Part shown: positions 16,615-25,292 of the stretch, piece by piece
Position numbering within the stretch: the stretch's first letter is position 1
Layout: each line of letters begins with the position of its first letter
Source of the DNA: Methylobacillus flagellatus KT
GTDB taxonomy: Bacteria > Pseudomonadota > Gammaproteobacteria > Burkholderiales > Methylophilaceae
Length of the DNA stretch: 64,000 bases
Assembly: GCF_000013705.1 (NCBI RefSeq)
Contig: NC_007947.1
Coordinates: forward strand, 186,001-250,000
Direction of reading: 5' to 3'
Notes under the pieces: generated by a model
Database searches by the model: none
What the model was told of the DNA's origin: nothing
Seen by the model: the letters and a program-made list of their open reading frames with translations, nothing else
Made by a program: the position numbers and the translations under genes

Positions 16615-17457
16615 TTATTTGTCCCCTGCACCTAATTGCTCAAGAATGGAAGCAATGGTGCCCGCCTGGTTAAGTGTGTAGAAGTGCAGCCCAGGGGCGC
16701 CACCGGCAAGCAGTTGTTCACATAAGTCCTCGACTACTTCGGTGCCGAAGGCGCGCAGCGAAGCGAGGTCATCCCCGTAATCTTGCAGTCTCAGTCTCAG
16801 CCAGCGAGGAATTTCCGCGCCGCACACGCTGGAAAATCGCGCGAGCTGGGTGAAGTTGTAGATGGGCATTACTCCTGGCACGATGGGAATGTCGACAGCT
16901 GACTTTTCGCACTGGTCCACGAAGCGGAAATAGGCATCGGCATTGTAGAAATATTGGGTAATGGCGCTGTTGGCGCCTGCATCCACTTTTTGCTTGAAAT
17001 GCCTGATATCCGCGCTGGGTGATGAGGACTCCGGATGGAACTCGGGATAGGCTGCCACCTCGATTTCGAACCAGTCACCGGTTTCCTCGCGGATGAAGGC
17101 AACGAGTTCGCTGGCGTAGCGGAAATCTCCGGTACTCACTTCGCCAGAGGGAATGTCTCCACGCAATGCCACTAGGCGCTTGATGCCTTGGGTCTTGTAT
17201 TGTGTGAGCAAGGTGCGGATTTCCGCCTTGTCCGCTGAAATGCACGATAGGTGCGGTGCGCCTTCGTATCCTGCCTGCTGGATATCGATGACGGTTTCCA
17301 GGGTGCGGTCGCGCGTCGAGCCGCCCGCGCCGAATGTGACGGAGAAGAACTTGGGATTGAAGGCGGCAAGCTGGTCGCGCGCCACGCGCAGCTTGGCCAT
17401 GCCTTCTGCCGTCTTGGGCGGGAAAAACTCGAAGCTGATGGTTGGTTCAGTTTTCAT
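16615..17457 (-). CDS. metF: methylenetetrahydrofolate reductase
   Basis: A 280-residue flavoenzyme reducing 5,10-methylene-THF to 5-methyl-THF, the methyl donor for methionine synthesis. Motifs are FEFFPPKTAEG at the N-terminus, FFSVTFGAGGSTRDRT, and VDAGANSAITQYFYNADAYFRFVD with the TQ..F pattern of the active site, then IPIVPGVMPIYNF. It is the last gene of the ahcY-(YvlD-like)-metF set, so it is probably induced together with SAH hydrolase when SAH rises. Length is normal for bacterial MetF. Confidence 0.96.
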   Translation of the reverse strand: MKTEPTISFEFFPPKTAEGMAKLRVARDQLAAFNPKFFSVTFGAGGSTRDRTLETVIDIQQAGYEGAPHLSCISADKAEIRTLLTQYKTQGIKRLVALRGDIPSGEVSTGDFRYASELVAFIREETGDWFEIEVAAYPEFHPESSSPSADIRHFKQKVDAGANSAITQYFYNADAYFRFVDQCEKSAVDIPIVPGVMPIYNFTQLARFSSVCGAEIPRWLRLRLQDYGDDLASLRAFGTEVVEDLCEQLLAGGAPGLHFYTLNQAGTIASILEQLGAGDK

Positions 17458-17492
17458 TTAAAACTCATATGAAGGATCGGTTGGTCTTGAGG

Positions 17493-17840
17493 CTAATCCT
17501 TGTTGCCAAGCAGCAGGGCGATCAGCGCCCAGGAAATCAGGCTGTAGAGAATGGCCCCCAGAATGCCGCCCAGTAGTGTCTGGACTTCAAAACCGCTCAG
17601 GATGTTGCCGACAAAGAGGAACAACAGTCCATTGATGACAAGCAGGAACAGACCCAGCGTCAGTACGGTGACCGGCAATGTCAGGATGACCAGCACCGGC
17701 CGGATCAGCATATTCACCAGCCCGATGACGACGGCCGCGATCAAGGCGCTCCCCAGGCCGGCGACATGGATGGATGGAACCAAATAGGCCACTGCAAGCA
17801 GCGCCAGGGCATTGAGCAACCATACGATCAAGAGTTTCAT
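17493..17840 (-). CDS. YvlD/phage-holin-IV-like membrane protein
   Basis: A 115-residue protein made of four hydrophobic segments with the pattern of the PF04020 family (IRPVLVILTLPVTVLTLGLF is the characteristic core). Despite the family nickname there is nothing phage-like nearby. Its position between ahcY and metF is a recurring arrangement in betaproteobacteria, but no metabolic role is known. A strong AAGGAGG ribosome site precedes the ATG. The gap to metF is 35 bp. Confidence 0.88.
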   Translation of the reverse strand: MKLLIVWLLNALALLAVAYLVPSIHVAGLGSALIAAVVIGLVNMLIRPVLVILTLPVTVLTLGLFLLVINGLLFLFVGNILSGFEVQTLLGGILGAILYSLISWALIALLLGNKD

Positions 17841-17890
17841 ACTGCTATCCTCCTTAGGTAAGCCCGGTGATGCTGGGCTGTTCGGTTACA

Positions 17891-17921
17891 GAGGCTGCCC
17901 AGTACTAGGCTGGGCAGCCTC
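17891..17921 (-). other. strong hairpin in the ahcY to YvlD-like intergenic space
   Basis: A perfect 12-bp inverted repeat (GAGGCTGCCCAG, loop TACTAGG, CTGGGCAGCCTC) sits in the 179-bp gap between ahcY and the next operon gene. A second weaker repeat (CCCGGCT 17945-17951 with AGCCGGG 17984-17990) lies nearer ahcY. Neither has a T run in the minus direction, so they look more like RNA-stability or partial-termination elements separating the highly expressed ahcY from metF. Confidence 0.6.
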
Positions 17922-18019
17922 ACTTTCGGTATGAGCAAAACTTTCCCGGCTTGGTTGCCCTTCCTGCTGGCTTCCGGGTCTGGAGCCGGGAGGCTACTCA
18001 AGTCTTGGCTGTCGCTATC

Positions 18020-19432
18020 TCAGTAGCGATAGTGATCCGGTTTGAACGGGCCATGCTTGGGCACGCCGATGTAGGCAGCCTGCTCGTCGGTCAACGTCGT
18101 CAGTTGGGCATTCAGCTTCCTCAGTTGCAGCAACGCCACCTTCTCGTCCAGATGTTTTGGCAGGGTATAGACGCCTACCGGGTACTTGGCAGTATTGGTG
18201 AACAGCTCAATCTGGGCAATGGTCTGGTTAGCGAACGAGGAGCTCATCACATAGCTTGGGTGGCCTGTGGCACAACCCAGGTTGACCAGGCGACCCTTGG
18301 CCAGGAGGATGATACGCTTGCCATCCGGGAAGATGACATGATCAACCTGGGGCTTGATCTCTTCCCACTGGTATTTCTCGATCGAGGCAACATCGATTTC
18401 GTTGTCGAAGTGGCCGATGTTGCAGACGATGGCCTGGTCCTTCATCCTGAGCATGTGGTCATGGGTAATGACATGGTAGTTGCCGGTGGCCGTGACGAAG
18501 ATATCGCCATGTTCGGCGGCATAGTCCATGGTGACGACACGGTAGCCTTCCATGGCTGCCTGCAGGGCGCAGATGGGGTCGATCTCGGTGACCCATACCT
18601 GGGCGGACAGCGCACGCAGGGCCTGGGCAGAGCCTTTGCCCACGTCCCCATAGCCTGCGACCACGGCAATCTTGCCTGCCACCATGACATCAGTGGCACG
18701 CTTGATGCCATCTACTAGAGATTCACGGCAGCCGTACAGGTTATCGAACTTGGATTTGGTGACCGAGTCGTTGACGTTGATGGCAGGGAAGGCCAGCTTG
18801 CCCTCCTTGTGCATCTGGTAGAGACGGTGCACGCCGGTGGTGGTTTCTTCCGTCACGCCGAGAATCTTGGACAGTCGGGTGGAGTACCAGGTCGGGTCCT
18901 GCTTGAGCTTGGTCTTGATGGCGTTGAACAGGCTGACCTCTTCCTCACTGGCAGGATGATTGAGGATGGTGGCATCTTTCTCGGCCTGGGTGCCCAGATG
19001 CAGCAGCAATGTCGCATCGCCGCCATCATCCAGGATCATGTTGCTGTAACCGCCATCTGTCCATTCGAAAATCCGGTGGGTATAGTCCCAGTACTCATCC
19101 AGGGTCTCGCCCTTGACTGCGAAGACCGGGATGCCTTGTGCTGCAATGGCGGCCGCCGCATGATCCTGGGTGGAGTAGATGTTGCAGGAGGCCCAGCGCA
19201 CTTCCGCACCGAGGTCTCGCAAGGTTTCGATCAGCACGGCGGTCTGGATGGTCATGTGCAGCGAGCCAGTGATGCGTGCGCCACGTAATGGCTTGGTAGC
19301 CGCATATTCCTCACGGATCGCCATCAGGCCTGGCATTTCTGTCTCTGCAATGGCAATTTCCTTGCGGCCCCATTCAGCCAGCTTGATATCGGCAATCACG
19401 TAATCTTGGGTATTATCAGCCACAGTATTCAT
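18020..19432 (-). CDS. ahcY: S-adenosyl-L-homocysteine hydrolase
   Basis: A 470-residue NAD-dependent enzyme splitting SAH into adenosine and homocysteine, removing the product inhibitor of methyltransferases. Recognisable blocks: [29 protein letters not shown], the NAD loop [15 protein letters not shown], and the C-terminal [14 protein letters not shown] and FKPDHYRY. The insert around residues 170-210 is normal for the long bacterial form. Start note: the AAGGA ribosome site touches the ATG at 19432, so the GTG nine bases downstream (19423), at a proper distance, may be the real start. It is controlled by the SAH riboswitch immediately upstream. Confidence 0.97.
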   Translation of the reverse strand: MNTVADNTQDYVIADIKLAEWGRKEIAIAETEMPGLMAIREEYAATKPLRGARITGSLHMTIQTAVLIETLRDLGAEVRWASCNIYSTQDHAAAAIAAQGIPVFAVKGETLDEYWDYTHRIFEWTDGGYSNMILDDGGDATLLLHLGTQAEKDATILNHPASEEEVSLFNAIKTKLKQDPTWYSTRLSKILGVTEETTTGVHRLYQMHKEGKLAFPAINVNDSVTKSKFDNLYGCRESLVDGIKRATDVMVAGKIAVVAGYGDVGKGSAQALRALSAQVWVTEIDPICALQAAMEGYRVVTMDYAAEHGDIFVTATGNYHVITHDHMLRMKDQAIVCNIGHFDNEIDVASIEKYQWEEIKPQVDHVIFPDGKRIILLAKGRLVNLGCATGHPSYVMSSSFANQTIAQIELFTNTAKYPVGVYTLPKHLDEKVALLQLRKLNAQLTTLTDEQAAYIGVPKHGPFKPDHYRY

Positions 19433-19550
19433 CCTTCAAAACGTTGAACAACGCGACACTGTTGTCGTGTCGATTGGAGAGTATGACCAGTGGGAGAGGC
19501 GATGTTGGAGTGTGTGCGTTTCACCATCTCATGACCGGTACATGTCAATC

Positions 19551-19628
19551 TGGTGAACGCCGTTTACACAGCTTGCGCTGCGGCAACCGAGCCTGGGGAT
19601 GAACATCCTTGCAACGTTCCTCGGTAGA
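19551..19628 (-). promoter_or_regulatory. SAH riboswitch upstream of ahcY
   Basis: On the minus strand the leader reads CUACCGAGGAACGUUGCA, a variable hairpin, CCAGGCUCGG, a second variable stem, and AACGGCGUUCACC. This is the layout of the SAH riboswitch: P1 formed by CCGAGG with the later CUCGG, the conserved GCGUU/AACG core pairing and the trailing ACGGCGUUCACC. It lies about 120 bases before the ahcY start and begins almost at the predicted transcription start. Known members turn on ahcY when SAH accumulates. No intrinsic terminator is obvious between it and ahcY, so the expression platform is unclear. Confidence 0.88.
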
Positions 19629-19634
19629 GGCGCC

Positions 19635-19664
19635 ATTATAGTGGCTTTATCCTTTTTCTGTCAC
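19635..19664 (-). promoter_or_regulatory. sigma-70 promoter of the ahcY operon
   Basis: On the minus strand, GTGACA (19659-19664) and a perfect TATAAT (19635-19640) are separated by 18 bp, one mismatch in total from consensus. The expected transcription start, near 19628, coincides with the first bases of the SAH riboswitch. Confidence 0.75.
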
Positions 19665-19764
19665 TGTTGGCATGGAAGATCAGGAAATACCTTGCTCTGG
19701 GCTGGGAATTTGCCGGGTACCAGGATGTTCGGTACCGGGAATGGGGAGTAAGGTAAGGCAAGTG

Positions 19765-19788
19765 CCCTGCATGCGAACGCATGCAGGG
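19765..19788 (-). terminator. probable metK terminator hairpin
   Basis: An 11-bp perfect inverted repeat (CCCTGCATGCG, AA, CGCATGCAGGG) lies 100 bp after the metK stop, in the 455-bp space between metK and ahcY. It would form a very stable RNA hairpin. No long T run follows on either strand, so a terminator role is inferred from position and stability. Apart from this hairpin, the ahcY promoter and the riboswitch, I see nothing in the metK-ahcY gap. Confidence 0.5.
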
Positions 19789-19887
19789 AGGTTAGAGCAG
19801 AGGTGTACTTGCAGGGATGAGCGGTGCGGGCTGGCAAGGAACCGCATTTCGGATGAGCCAGCCCTCGGTCGTTGGGATGCCCTCCGG

Positions 19888-21051
19888 TCAGAGGCCTGCC
19901 GCCGCGCGCAACAAAGCTGCTTTGTCAGTCGCTTCCCAGGTGAACTCTGGTTCGTCGCGGCCAAAGTGACCGTAAGCTGCCGTCTTGGCGTAGATGGGAC
20001 GCAGCAGGTCCAGCATTTTGACGATGCCCTTGGGACGCAGGTCGAAGTGATCCAGCACCAGTTGGGTCAGTATCTCGTTCGATACTTTGCCCGTGCCATA
20101 GGTTTCGACCATGACGCTGGTAGGCTTGGCGACGCCAATGGCATAGGAAACCTGCACCAGGCAGCGCGAAGCGAGGCCAGCCGCGACGATGTTCTTGGCA
20201 ACGTAGCGGCCGGCATAGGCGGCAGAACGGTCAACCTTGGAAGGATCCTTGCCTGAGAATGCGCCACCGCCGTGAGGGGCGGCGCCACCGTAGGTGTCCA
20301 CGATGATCTTGCGTCCAGTCAGGCCGCAATCGCCTTGCGGGCCGCCGATCACGAATCGTCCAGTTGGGTTGACCAGGAATTTGATATCACCCTTGATCAG
20401 TTCCTGTGGCAGGGTGGGCTTGATGATTTCTTCGATGACGCTTTCACGGACCTGGTCCAGGCTGATGTCGGGCGCATGCTGCGTGGAAATCAGCACCGTG
20501 TCGATCTTGTGCGGCTTGCCGTCCATGTACTGGATAGTGACCTGGCTCTTGGCGTCAGGACGCAGCCAAGGCAGGCGGCCATCCTTACGCAGCTGGGACT
20601 GGCGTTCCACCATGCGGTGCGAGAGCCAAATGGGCAGCGGGAGCAACTGCGGAGTTTCATCGCAGGCATAGCCGAACATCAGGCCCTGATCGCCGGCCCC
20701 TTGGTCCAGAGGATCGTCGTTGGCGTTGTTGACGCCCTGGGCAATATCTGGGGATTGCTTGTCGTACGCGACCAGGACGGCGCAACTCTTGTAGTCGATA
20801 CCGTAGTCGGCATTGTCGTACCCAATGCGTTTGATGGTGTCGCGCGCGATCTTAATGTAGTCGACATTGGCTGTCGTCGTGATTTCCCCCGCCAGCACGA
20901 CCAAGCCGGTATTGGTCAATGTTTCTGCTGCCACGCGGGCAGTAGGGTCCTGCTCGAGAATTGCATCCAGGATGCTGTCCGAAATCTGATCCGCGACCTT
21001 GTCAGGATGGCCTTCGGAAACGGATTCGGAAGTAAATAGGTATTCGCTCAT
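19888..21051 (-). CDS. metK: S-adenosylmethionine synthetase
   Basis: A 387-residue enzyme making SAM from methionine and ATP. The signatures are [20 protein letters not shown], the hexapeptide-containing [15 protein letters not shown] and [19 protein letters not shown], the phosphate loop. Length matches the family. It is transcribed in the same direction as ahcY but has its own 3' hairpin, so it is likely a separate unit within the methyl cycle block. A GGGAG site precedes the ATG. Its start is divergent from the acyltransferase gene with only about 70 bp between, and I found no SAM riboswitch there. Confidence 0.97.
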   Translation of the reverse strand: MSEYLFTSESVSEGHPDKVADQISDSILDAILEQDPTARVAAETLTNTGLVVLAGEITTTANVDYIKIARDTIKRIGYDNADYGIDYKSCAVLVAYDKQSPDIAQGVNNANDDPLDQGAGDQGLMFGYACDETPQLLPLPIWLSHRMVERQSQLRKDGRLPWLRPDAKSQVTIQYMDGKPHKIDTVLISTQHAPDISLDQVRESVIEEIIKPTLPQELIKGDIKFLVNPTGRFVIGGPQGDCGLTGRKIIVDTYGGAAPHGGGAFSGKDPSKVDRSAAYAGRYVAKNIVAAGLASRCLVQVSYAIGVAKPTSVMVETYGTGKVSNEILTQLVLDHFDLRPKGIVKMLDLLRPIYAKTAAYGHFGRDEPEFTWEATDKAALLRAAAGL

Positions 21052-21122
21052 GAACTCCCACCAAATGAATTGTGCAAAAGGTTGTTAGAATAGCAAAATC
21101 ATCATGTTTCAAAAAGAAGTAC

Positions 21123-21986
21123 ATGCTCAAAGCATTATTACGCGTTTTGGCGATGATGCCGCTGCCTATTATCAATGCGGTTGGCGTACTCACCGGGTGG
21201 GGGCTTTATTTCTTTTCCCACAAGGTATTGCGCCGTACGCGCAAGAATCTCAGTGTGGCCGGCATTACCTCTTCAACCGAGGAGTACCACCGGCTGGTGA
21301 GGCACAGCATCCTGGAAACCGGCAAAGGCCTGGTCGAGACGTTTGCCATCTGGTTCCGCCCGCAGGGTAAAGTGTTGCCCTGGGTCAGGGAGTGCCATGG
21401 CTGGGAGCATGTGGAGGCCGCTCAGGCTCAGGGGCAGGGCATCATTTTCCTGACGCCTCATCTGGGCTGTTATGAAGTGACCGCCCTCTACTATGCCGCA
21501 CGTCACCCGATTACCGTGTTGTACCGTCCCGCGCGTCAGCAGTGGCTTGCCCCCCTGATCGACGAAGGCCGCAATCGCAGTCAGATCAAACAGGCACCGA
21601 CCAGCCTGAGCGGGGTGCGTAGCTTGCTCAAAGCCTTGAAGCAAGGTGAGGCGGTTGGCATATTGCCAGACCAGGTGCCTGAGTTCGGTGAGGGCACCTG
21701 GGCGGATTTCTTCGGCACGCCGGCTTATACCATGACCCTAGTGGGAAAGCTTGCCGATACTTCGGGCGCCCGGGTGCTGCTGGCGTTCGGCGAGCGCTTG
21801 CCGTGGGGGAGAGGCTATATCATCCATATTCAGCCCCTCGAGATGGAGCCCACTCCTGCGAATATCAATCAAGGGATAGAACAGTTGATCAGGCAATGTC
21901 CTGCACAATATCTCTGGAGCTACCGCAGGTTCAAGCAGCCCAAGCCGCACGGAAAACCGCGCGAGACTCAGGGTGGGACGAATTAA
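21123..21986 (+). CDS. LpxL/HtrB-type acyltransferase (lysophospholipid acyltransferase family)
   Basis: A 287-residue membrane-associated enzyme related to the late lipid A acyltransferases. It has an N-terminal hydrophobic stretch (LLRVLAMMPLPIINAVGVLTGW), the catalytic HX4E motif in LTPHLGCYEV, RPARQQWLAPLIDEGRNR, and the GEAVGILPDQVPEFGEGTW block. This suggests transfer of a secondary acyl chain to lipid A, although related proteins acylate ornithine or other lipids. ATG 21123 is preferred over an in-frame GTG at 21072 because it starts right at the hydrophobic segment. Confidence 0.87.
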   Translation: MLKALLRVLAMMPLPIINAVGVLTGWGLYFFSHKVLRRTRKNLSVAGITSSTEEYHRLVRHSILETGKGLVETFAIWFRPQGKVLPWVRECHGWEHVEAAQAQGQGIIFLTPHLGCYEVTALYYAARHPITVLYRPARQQWLAPLIDEGRNRSQIKQAPTSLSGVRSLLKALKQGEAVGILPDQVPEFGEGTWADFFGTPAYTMTLVGKLADTSGARVLLAFGERLPWGRGYIIHIQPLEMEPTPANINQGIEQLIRQCPAQYLWSYRRFKQPKPHGKPRETQGGTN

Positions 21987-22031
21987 ATTTCACGCATGTG
22001 CGGCAGTTGCCGCCATTTCAAGGCAGTTTTT

Positions 22032-22868
22032 ATGAAACTCAGTTTTACCAAGATGCAGGGCATAGGCAATGACTTCATTGTGGTGGATGGGTATAGCCGT
22101 CCAGTCAGCCTGGATGCAGATACCATCCGCCGTCTGGCCGATCGGCATTTCGGCATTGGCTTTGACCAGTTGCTGTTGGTAGAACGCCCTACAGTGGAGG
22201 GCGTCGATTTTCGCTACCGGATATTCAACGCCGACGGCGGCGAAGTGGAGCAATGTGGCAATGGGGCGCGCTGTTTCGTGCGTTACGTGCACGACAAGTC
22301 CCTGACCAGCAAGCGTGAAATCCGGGTACAAACGGCGCGTGGCATCATCCTGCCCAGGTTGGAAGACAATGGGTTAGTCACGGTGAATATGGGCGAGCCA
22401 CGCTTTGAGCCGGCAGAGGTGCCGTTCATTGCCGACCGGGAGGCGATGACTTACCTGCTGCAAGTCGCCGACCAGGCGCTGGAAATTTCCGTGGCTTCCA
22501 TGGGGAATCCCCATGCCGTGACCGTCGTTGAGGATGTCGATACGGCGCCGGTGGAAAGGCTGGGGCCTCTGGTTGAGCGCCACGAGCGCTTTCCCCAGCG
22601 GGTCAACGCAGGGTTCATGCAGATCGTAGATGAGCACCATATCCGTTTGCGCGTATTCGAGCGCGGTAGCGGCGAGACCCTGGCATGCGGGACCGGTGCC
22701 TGTGCCGCCGTGGCCAGTGGGATCAGGCGCGGCTTGCTGCAGTCCCCAGTCAGGGTTGCCACCCGGGGCGGCGAATTGATCATCGCCTGGGAAGGTGGCG
22801 GGCAGCCGGTCTGGATGACCGGCCCTGCCGAAACTGTATTCGAGGGTAGTATCGATATTGAGGTTTAG
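22032..22868 (+). CDS. dapF: diaminopimelate epimerase
   Basis: A 278-residue PLP-independent epimerase converting LL- to meso-diaminopimelate for lysine and peptidoglycan synthesis. Both catalytic cysteines are visible: EQCGNGARC and [10 protein letters not shown]. The N-terminal [13 protein letters not shown] is the family start. I place the start at 22032, since the extension to 21996 adds nonconserved residues. The order dapF, DUF484, xerC resembles the enterobacterial dapF-yigA-xerC operon. Confidence 0.96.
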   Translation: MKLSFTKMQGIGNDFIVVDGYSRPVSLDADTIRRLADRHFGIGFDQLLLVERPTVEGVDFRYRIFNADGGEVEQCGNGARCFVRYVHDKSLTSKREIRVQTARGIILPRLEDNGLVTVNMGEPRFEPAEVPFIADREAMTYLLQVADQALEISVASMGNPHAVTVVEDVDTAPVERLGPLVERHERFPQRVNAGFMQIVDEHHIRLRVFERGSGETLACGTGACAAVASGIRRGLLQSPVRVATRGGELIIAWEGGGQPVWMTGPAETVFEGSIDIEV

Positions 22869-22998
22869 AGTGGTTGGCAACGCCAGGGAGCGCTGTCCAG
22901 GCAGCGTGCCGCAGCCGTTGCAATGGAGCGGCAGGATGATCCCATGAGGCTGGCCTAGCCGCGTTTACCCGCCAGGAATGGCGATTCAAGGAGTCAGC

Positions 22999-23688
22999 AT
23001 GGAAGCACAAGATCACAACAACGAGCAGCAGGTGACGGAATATCAGGTAATGAGTTATCTGCGTGCCCATCCGCAGTTCTTCGAGCACCACACAGGCCTG
23101 CTGGCCGAACTCTACCTGCCCAGCCCGCATGGACAAGGTACGGTTTCCCTTGCCGAGCGCCAGCAACTGGCGCAGCGTGACCGTATCCGCGTGCTGGATG
23201 CGAAGCTTGCGCAGCTGATGAAGTACGGCGAGGAAAACGATGCGATTGGCGAAAAGGTGCACAGGCTCAGTCTGGGGTTGCTGGCCACCGAGCGGATGGA
23301 GGTCTTGGTCAGCTTGTTAGAGCATAGCTTGCACGAGGATTTCCAGGTGCCATATGTGAGTCTGCGCCTGTGGGCAAAGCCGCGTGAATCCGGTAATGGC
23401 AGCCTGCCGATCTTTGCCAGCGTCGACCAGGAGCTGCAGCGCTGGGCGCAGGGCCTGGCAACGCCATATTGCGGCAACCGGCCGGGCATGCCATTGCAGG
23501 GGTGGTTCGGCGTGGAGGCCAGGCCGGCTTCCTTTGCCGTCATGGCACTCAAGGCGCAGCAGGTGTTTGGCGTCCTGGCCCTGGCGAGCGATGACGACAA
23601 GCGTTTCTATCCCGATATGGGCACGCTTTACCTCAAGCGCATCAGCGAGCTGATCAGTGCCGCCCTGTTGCGGCATATCATTGTGTAA
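22999..23688 (+). CDS. DUF484 family protein (YigA-like)
   Basis: A 229-residue cytoplasmic protein. A helical N-terminus (VMSYLRAHPQFFEHHTGLLAELYLP is family-typical) is followed by a coiled region with LAERQQLAQRDRIRVLDAKL and a C-terminal GAF-like domain (AVMALKAQQVFGVLALASDD). Function is unknown; the conserved placement directly before xerC suggests it is co-expressed with the recombinase. A strong AAGGAG site precedes the ATG at 22999. The gap to xerC is 20 bp. Confidence 0.9.
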   Translation: MEAQDHNNEQQVTEYQVMSYLRAHPQFFEHHTGLLAELYLPSPHGQGTVSLAERQQLAQRDRIRVLDAKLAQLMKYGEENDAIGEKVHRLSLGLLATERMEVLVSLLEHSLHEDFQVPYVSLRLWAKPRESGNGSLPIFASVDQELQRWAQGLATPYCGNRPGMPLQGWFGVEARPASFAVMALKAQQVFGVLALASDDDKRFYPDMGTLYLKRISELISAALLRHIIV

Positions 23689-23708
23689 AGCCTGCGCCGC
23701 ACAAAGCG

Positions 23709-24584
23709 ATGGATGTGTTGCAGCGATATCTGGAGTATCTGCAATTCGAGCGAGGCTTGAGCCTGCTCACCGTCAAGCATTATCGGCGCGACCTGGAGCT
23801 GTTATTTGACCTCAAGTCCGGGATGGCGCTGGATGCGCTGCAACCATCCCACATCCGCCGCTTTATTGCTACCCTTCATGGCCGGGGGTTGAGCGGCAAA
23901 ACGATTGCGCGCCACCTCTCGGGCTGGCGTGGCTTTTTCGATTACCTGGTCAAGCGCCACGGCGCAACCTGCAATCCCTGCCACGACATGCGCGCCCCCA
24001 AATCCCCCAAGTCCCTGCCCAAGGCATTGGCCATTGACCAGGCCGTGCAGCTGGTGGATATGAAAGGTGAGGACGTACTCTCGATACGGGACAAGGCTAT
24101 CCTGGAACTTTTCTATTCATCCGGTTTGCGGCTTTCAGAGGTCACTGGGTTGAATATCGGGGATTTGAACTTGCATGAGGGAACGGTAAAGGTGCTGGGC
24201 AAAGGGAGTAAGTCGCGCATCGTCCCTATCGGCCGCCACGCTATCCAGGCCATGCAGGATTGGCTGGCGGTGCGCCAGCCTGCAATCTCAAGCGATGAAC
24301 AAGCGGTTTTTCTCAACCGCAACGGCCGGCGCATCAGCGGCCGGGCCATCCAGTACCGCATCAAGCAATGGGCGATCAGGCGAGGCATTAGCAGCAATGT
24401 GCATCCCCACATGCTGCGACACAGCTTTGCGAGCCATGTACTGCAATCCAGCGGCGATCTGCGGGCGGTACAGGAAATGCTGGGCCATGCCAATATCAGC
24501 ACGACTCAGGTATATACGCATCTGGATTTCCAGCACCTTGCCAAGGTGTATGATGCGGCGCACCCGCGGGCGCGCAAGAAATAA
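23709..24584 (+). CDS. xerC: tyrosine recombinase XerC
   Basis: A 291-residue site-specific recombinase that with XerD resolves chromosome dimers at dif. The N-terminal SAM-like DNA-binding domain (YLEYLQFERGLSLLTVKHYR) is followed by the catalytic domain with Arg in YSSGLRLSEV, Lys in GKGSKSRIVP, His-x-x-Arg in HMLRHSFASH, His in LGHANI and the nucleophile Tyr in TTQVYTHLD. All catalytic residues are present and the housekeeping context excludes an integrase of a mobile element. Confidence 0.95.
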   Translation: MDVLQRYLEYLQFERGLSLLTVKHYRRDLELLFDLKSGMALDALQPSHIRRFIATLHGRGLSGKTIARHLSGWRGFFDYLVKRHGATCNPCHDMRAPKSPKSLPKALAIDQAVQLVDMKGEDVLSIRDKAILELFYSSGLRLSEVTGLNIGDLNLHEGTVKVLGKGSKSRIVPIGRHAIQAMQDWLAVRQPAISSDEQAVFLNRNGRRISGRAIQYRIKQWAIRRGISSNVHPHMLRHSFASHVLQSSGDLRAVQEMLGHANISTTQVYTHLDFQHLAKVYDAAHPRARKK

Positions 24585-24729
24585 AGATGAATGATGCTTT
24601 ATCGTACGCTGCTGGCGTATTCGCTTGACCACGTGATTGCCTTGCCTGGAGCGACTGCGCTGACAGATGACTTTACTGGAATTTCATCAGCAGCTTCCCT
24701 GGGCGGTTTTGTCACCCGAGTCAGGCAAG

Positions 24730-25215
24730 TTAGTCGTTGTTGCCAGCCTGCCAGTGTCCCGACTTGCCGCCCAGCTTCTCCAATAGCCGGATCTCGCCGA
24801 TGGTCATGCCTCTGTCCACCGCCTTGCACATGTCGTAAATCGTCAGCAGGGCGATGCTGGTCGCGGTAAGCGCCTCCATTTCCACGCCGGTGCGACCAAC
24901 GGTTTCTGCCGTCACTTGGCAATGCACGGCACTCACGGCGTCATCGATACTGAACTCCACGCCGATCCGGGTAAGCGGGATCGGGTGGCAAAGCGGAATC
25001 AATTCCGCCGTGCGCTTGGAACCTTGTATGGCGGCGATGCGGGCTATGCCCAACACGTCGCCTTTCTTCGCGTCGCCAGCAGTAATGATGGAGAGGGTGG
25101 CCGGCAGCATGCGGATGCTGCCATGCGCAACGGCAACACGCCTGGTTTCGGCTTTTTCGCCGACATCGACCATATGGGCCTGGCCGCCAGCATCGAAATG
25201 GGTAAGCTTGCTCAT
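24730..25215 (-). CDS. moaC: cyclic pyranopterin monophosphate synthase accessory protein MoaC
   Basis: A 161-residue enzyme of molybdenum cofactor synthesis, acting with MoaA to make cyclic pyranopterin monophosphate. The family blocks are [50 protein letters not shown] and GVEMEALTA, with the C-terminal KSGHW. The gene stands alone, convergent with xerC and divergent from the BepA-like gene; other moa genes are not in the window. Confidence 0.96.
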   Translation of the reverse strand: MSKLTHFDAGGQAHMVDVGEKAETRRVAVAHGSIRMLPATLSIITAGDAKKGDVLGIARIAAIQGSKRTAELIPLCHPIPLTRIGVEFSIDDAVSAVHCQVTAETVGRTGVEMEALTATSIALLTIYDMCKAVDRGMTIGEIRLLEKLGGKSGHWQAGNND

Positions 25216-25292
25216 GCGTTTTCCTGCGTGATGGCCGGCGAATTCATGATCCGGCGCTAGTGAACTTGGTGCTTGAGGTTGCTATCATAGCA

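Noticed and set aside
17493..17840. Phage holin as a sign of a prophage
   Set aside because: The YvlD-like family is only nominally a holin, and its place between ahcY and metF is a conserved chromosomal arrangement.
21052..21122. SAM riboswitch upstream of metK
   Set aside because: The gap to the divergent gene is only about 70 bp and shows no SAM-I, SAM-II or SAM-IV type conserved blocks.
23709..24584. Tyrosine recombinase as a sign of a mobile element
   Set aside because: It is the housekeeping XerC in a dapF-DUF484-xerC context, with no attachment repeats or phage genes nearby.
24667..24786. 39-codon plus-strand frame after xerC
   Set aside because: It overlaps the end of moaC and is too short to support as a gene without homologues.
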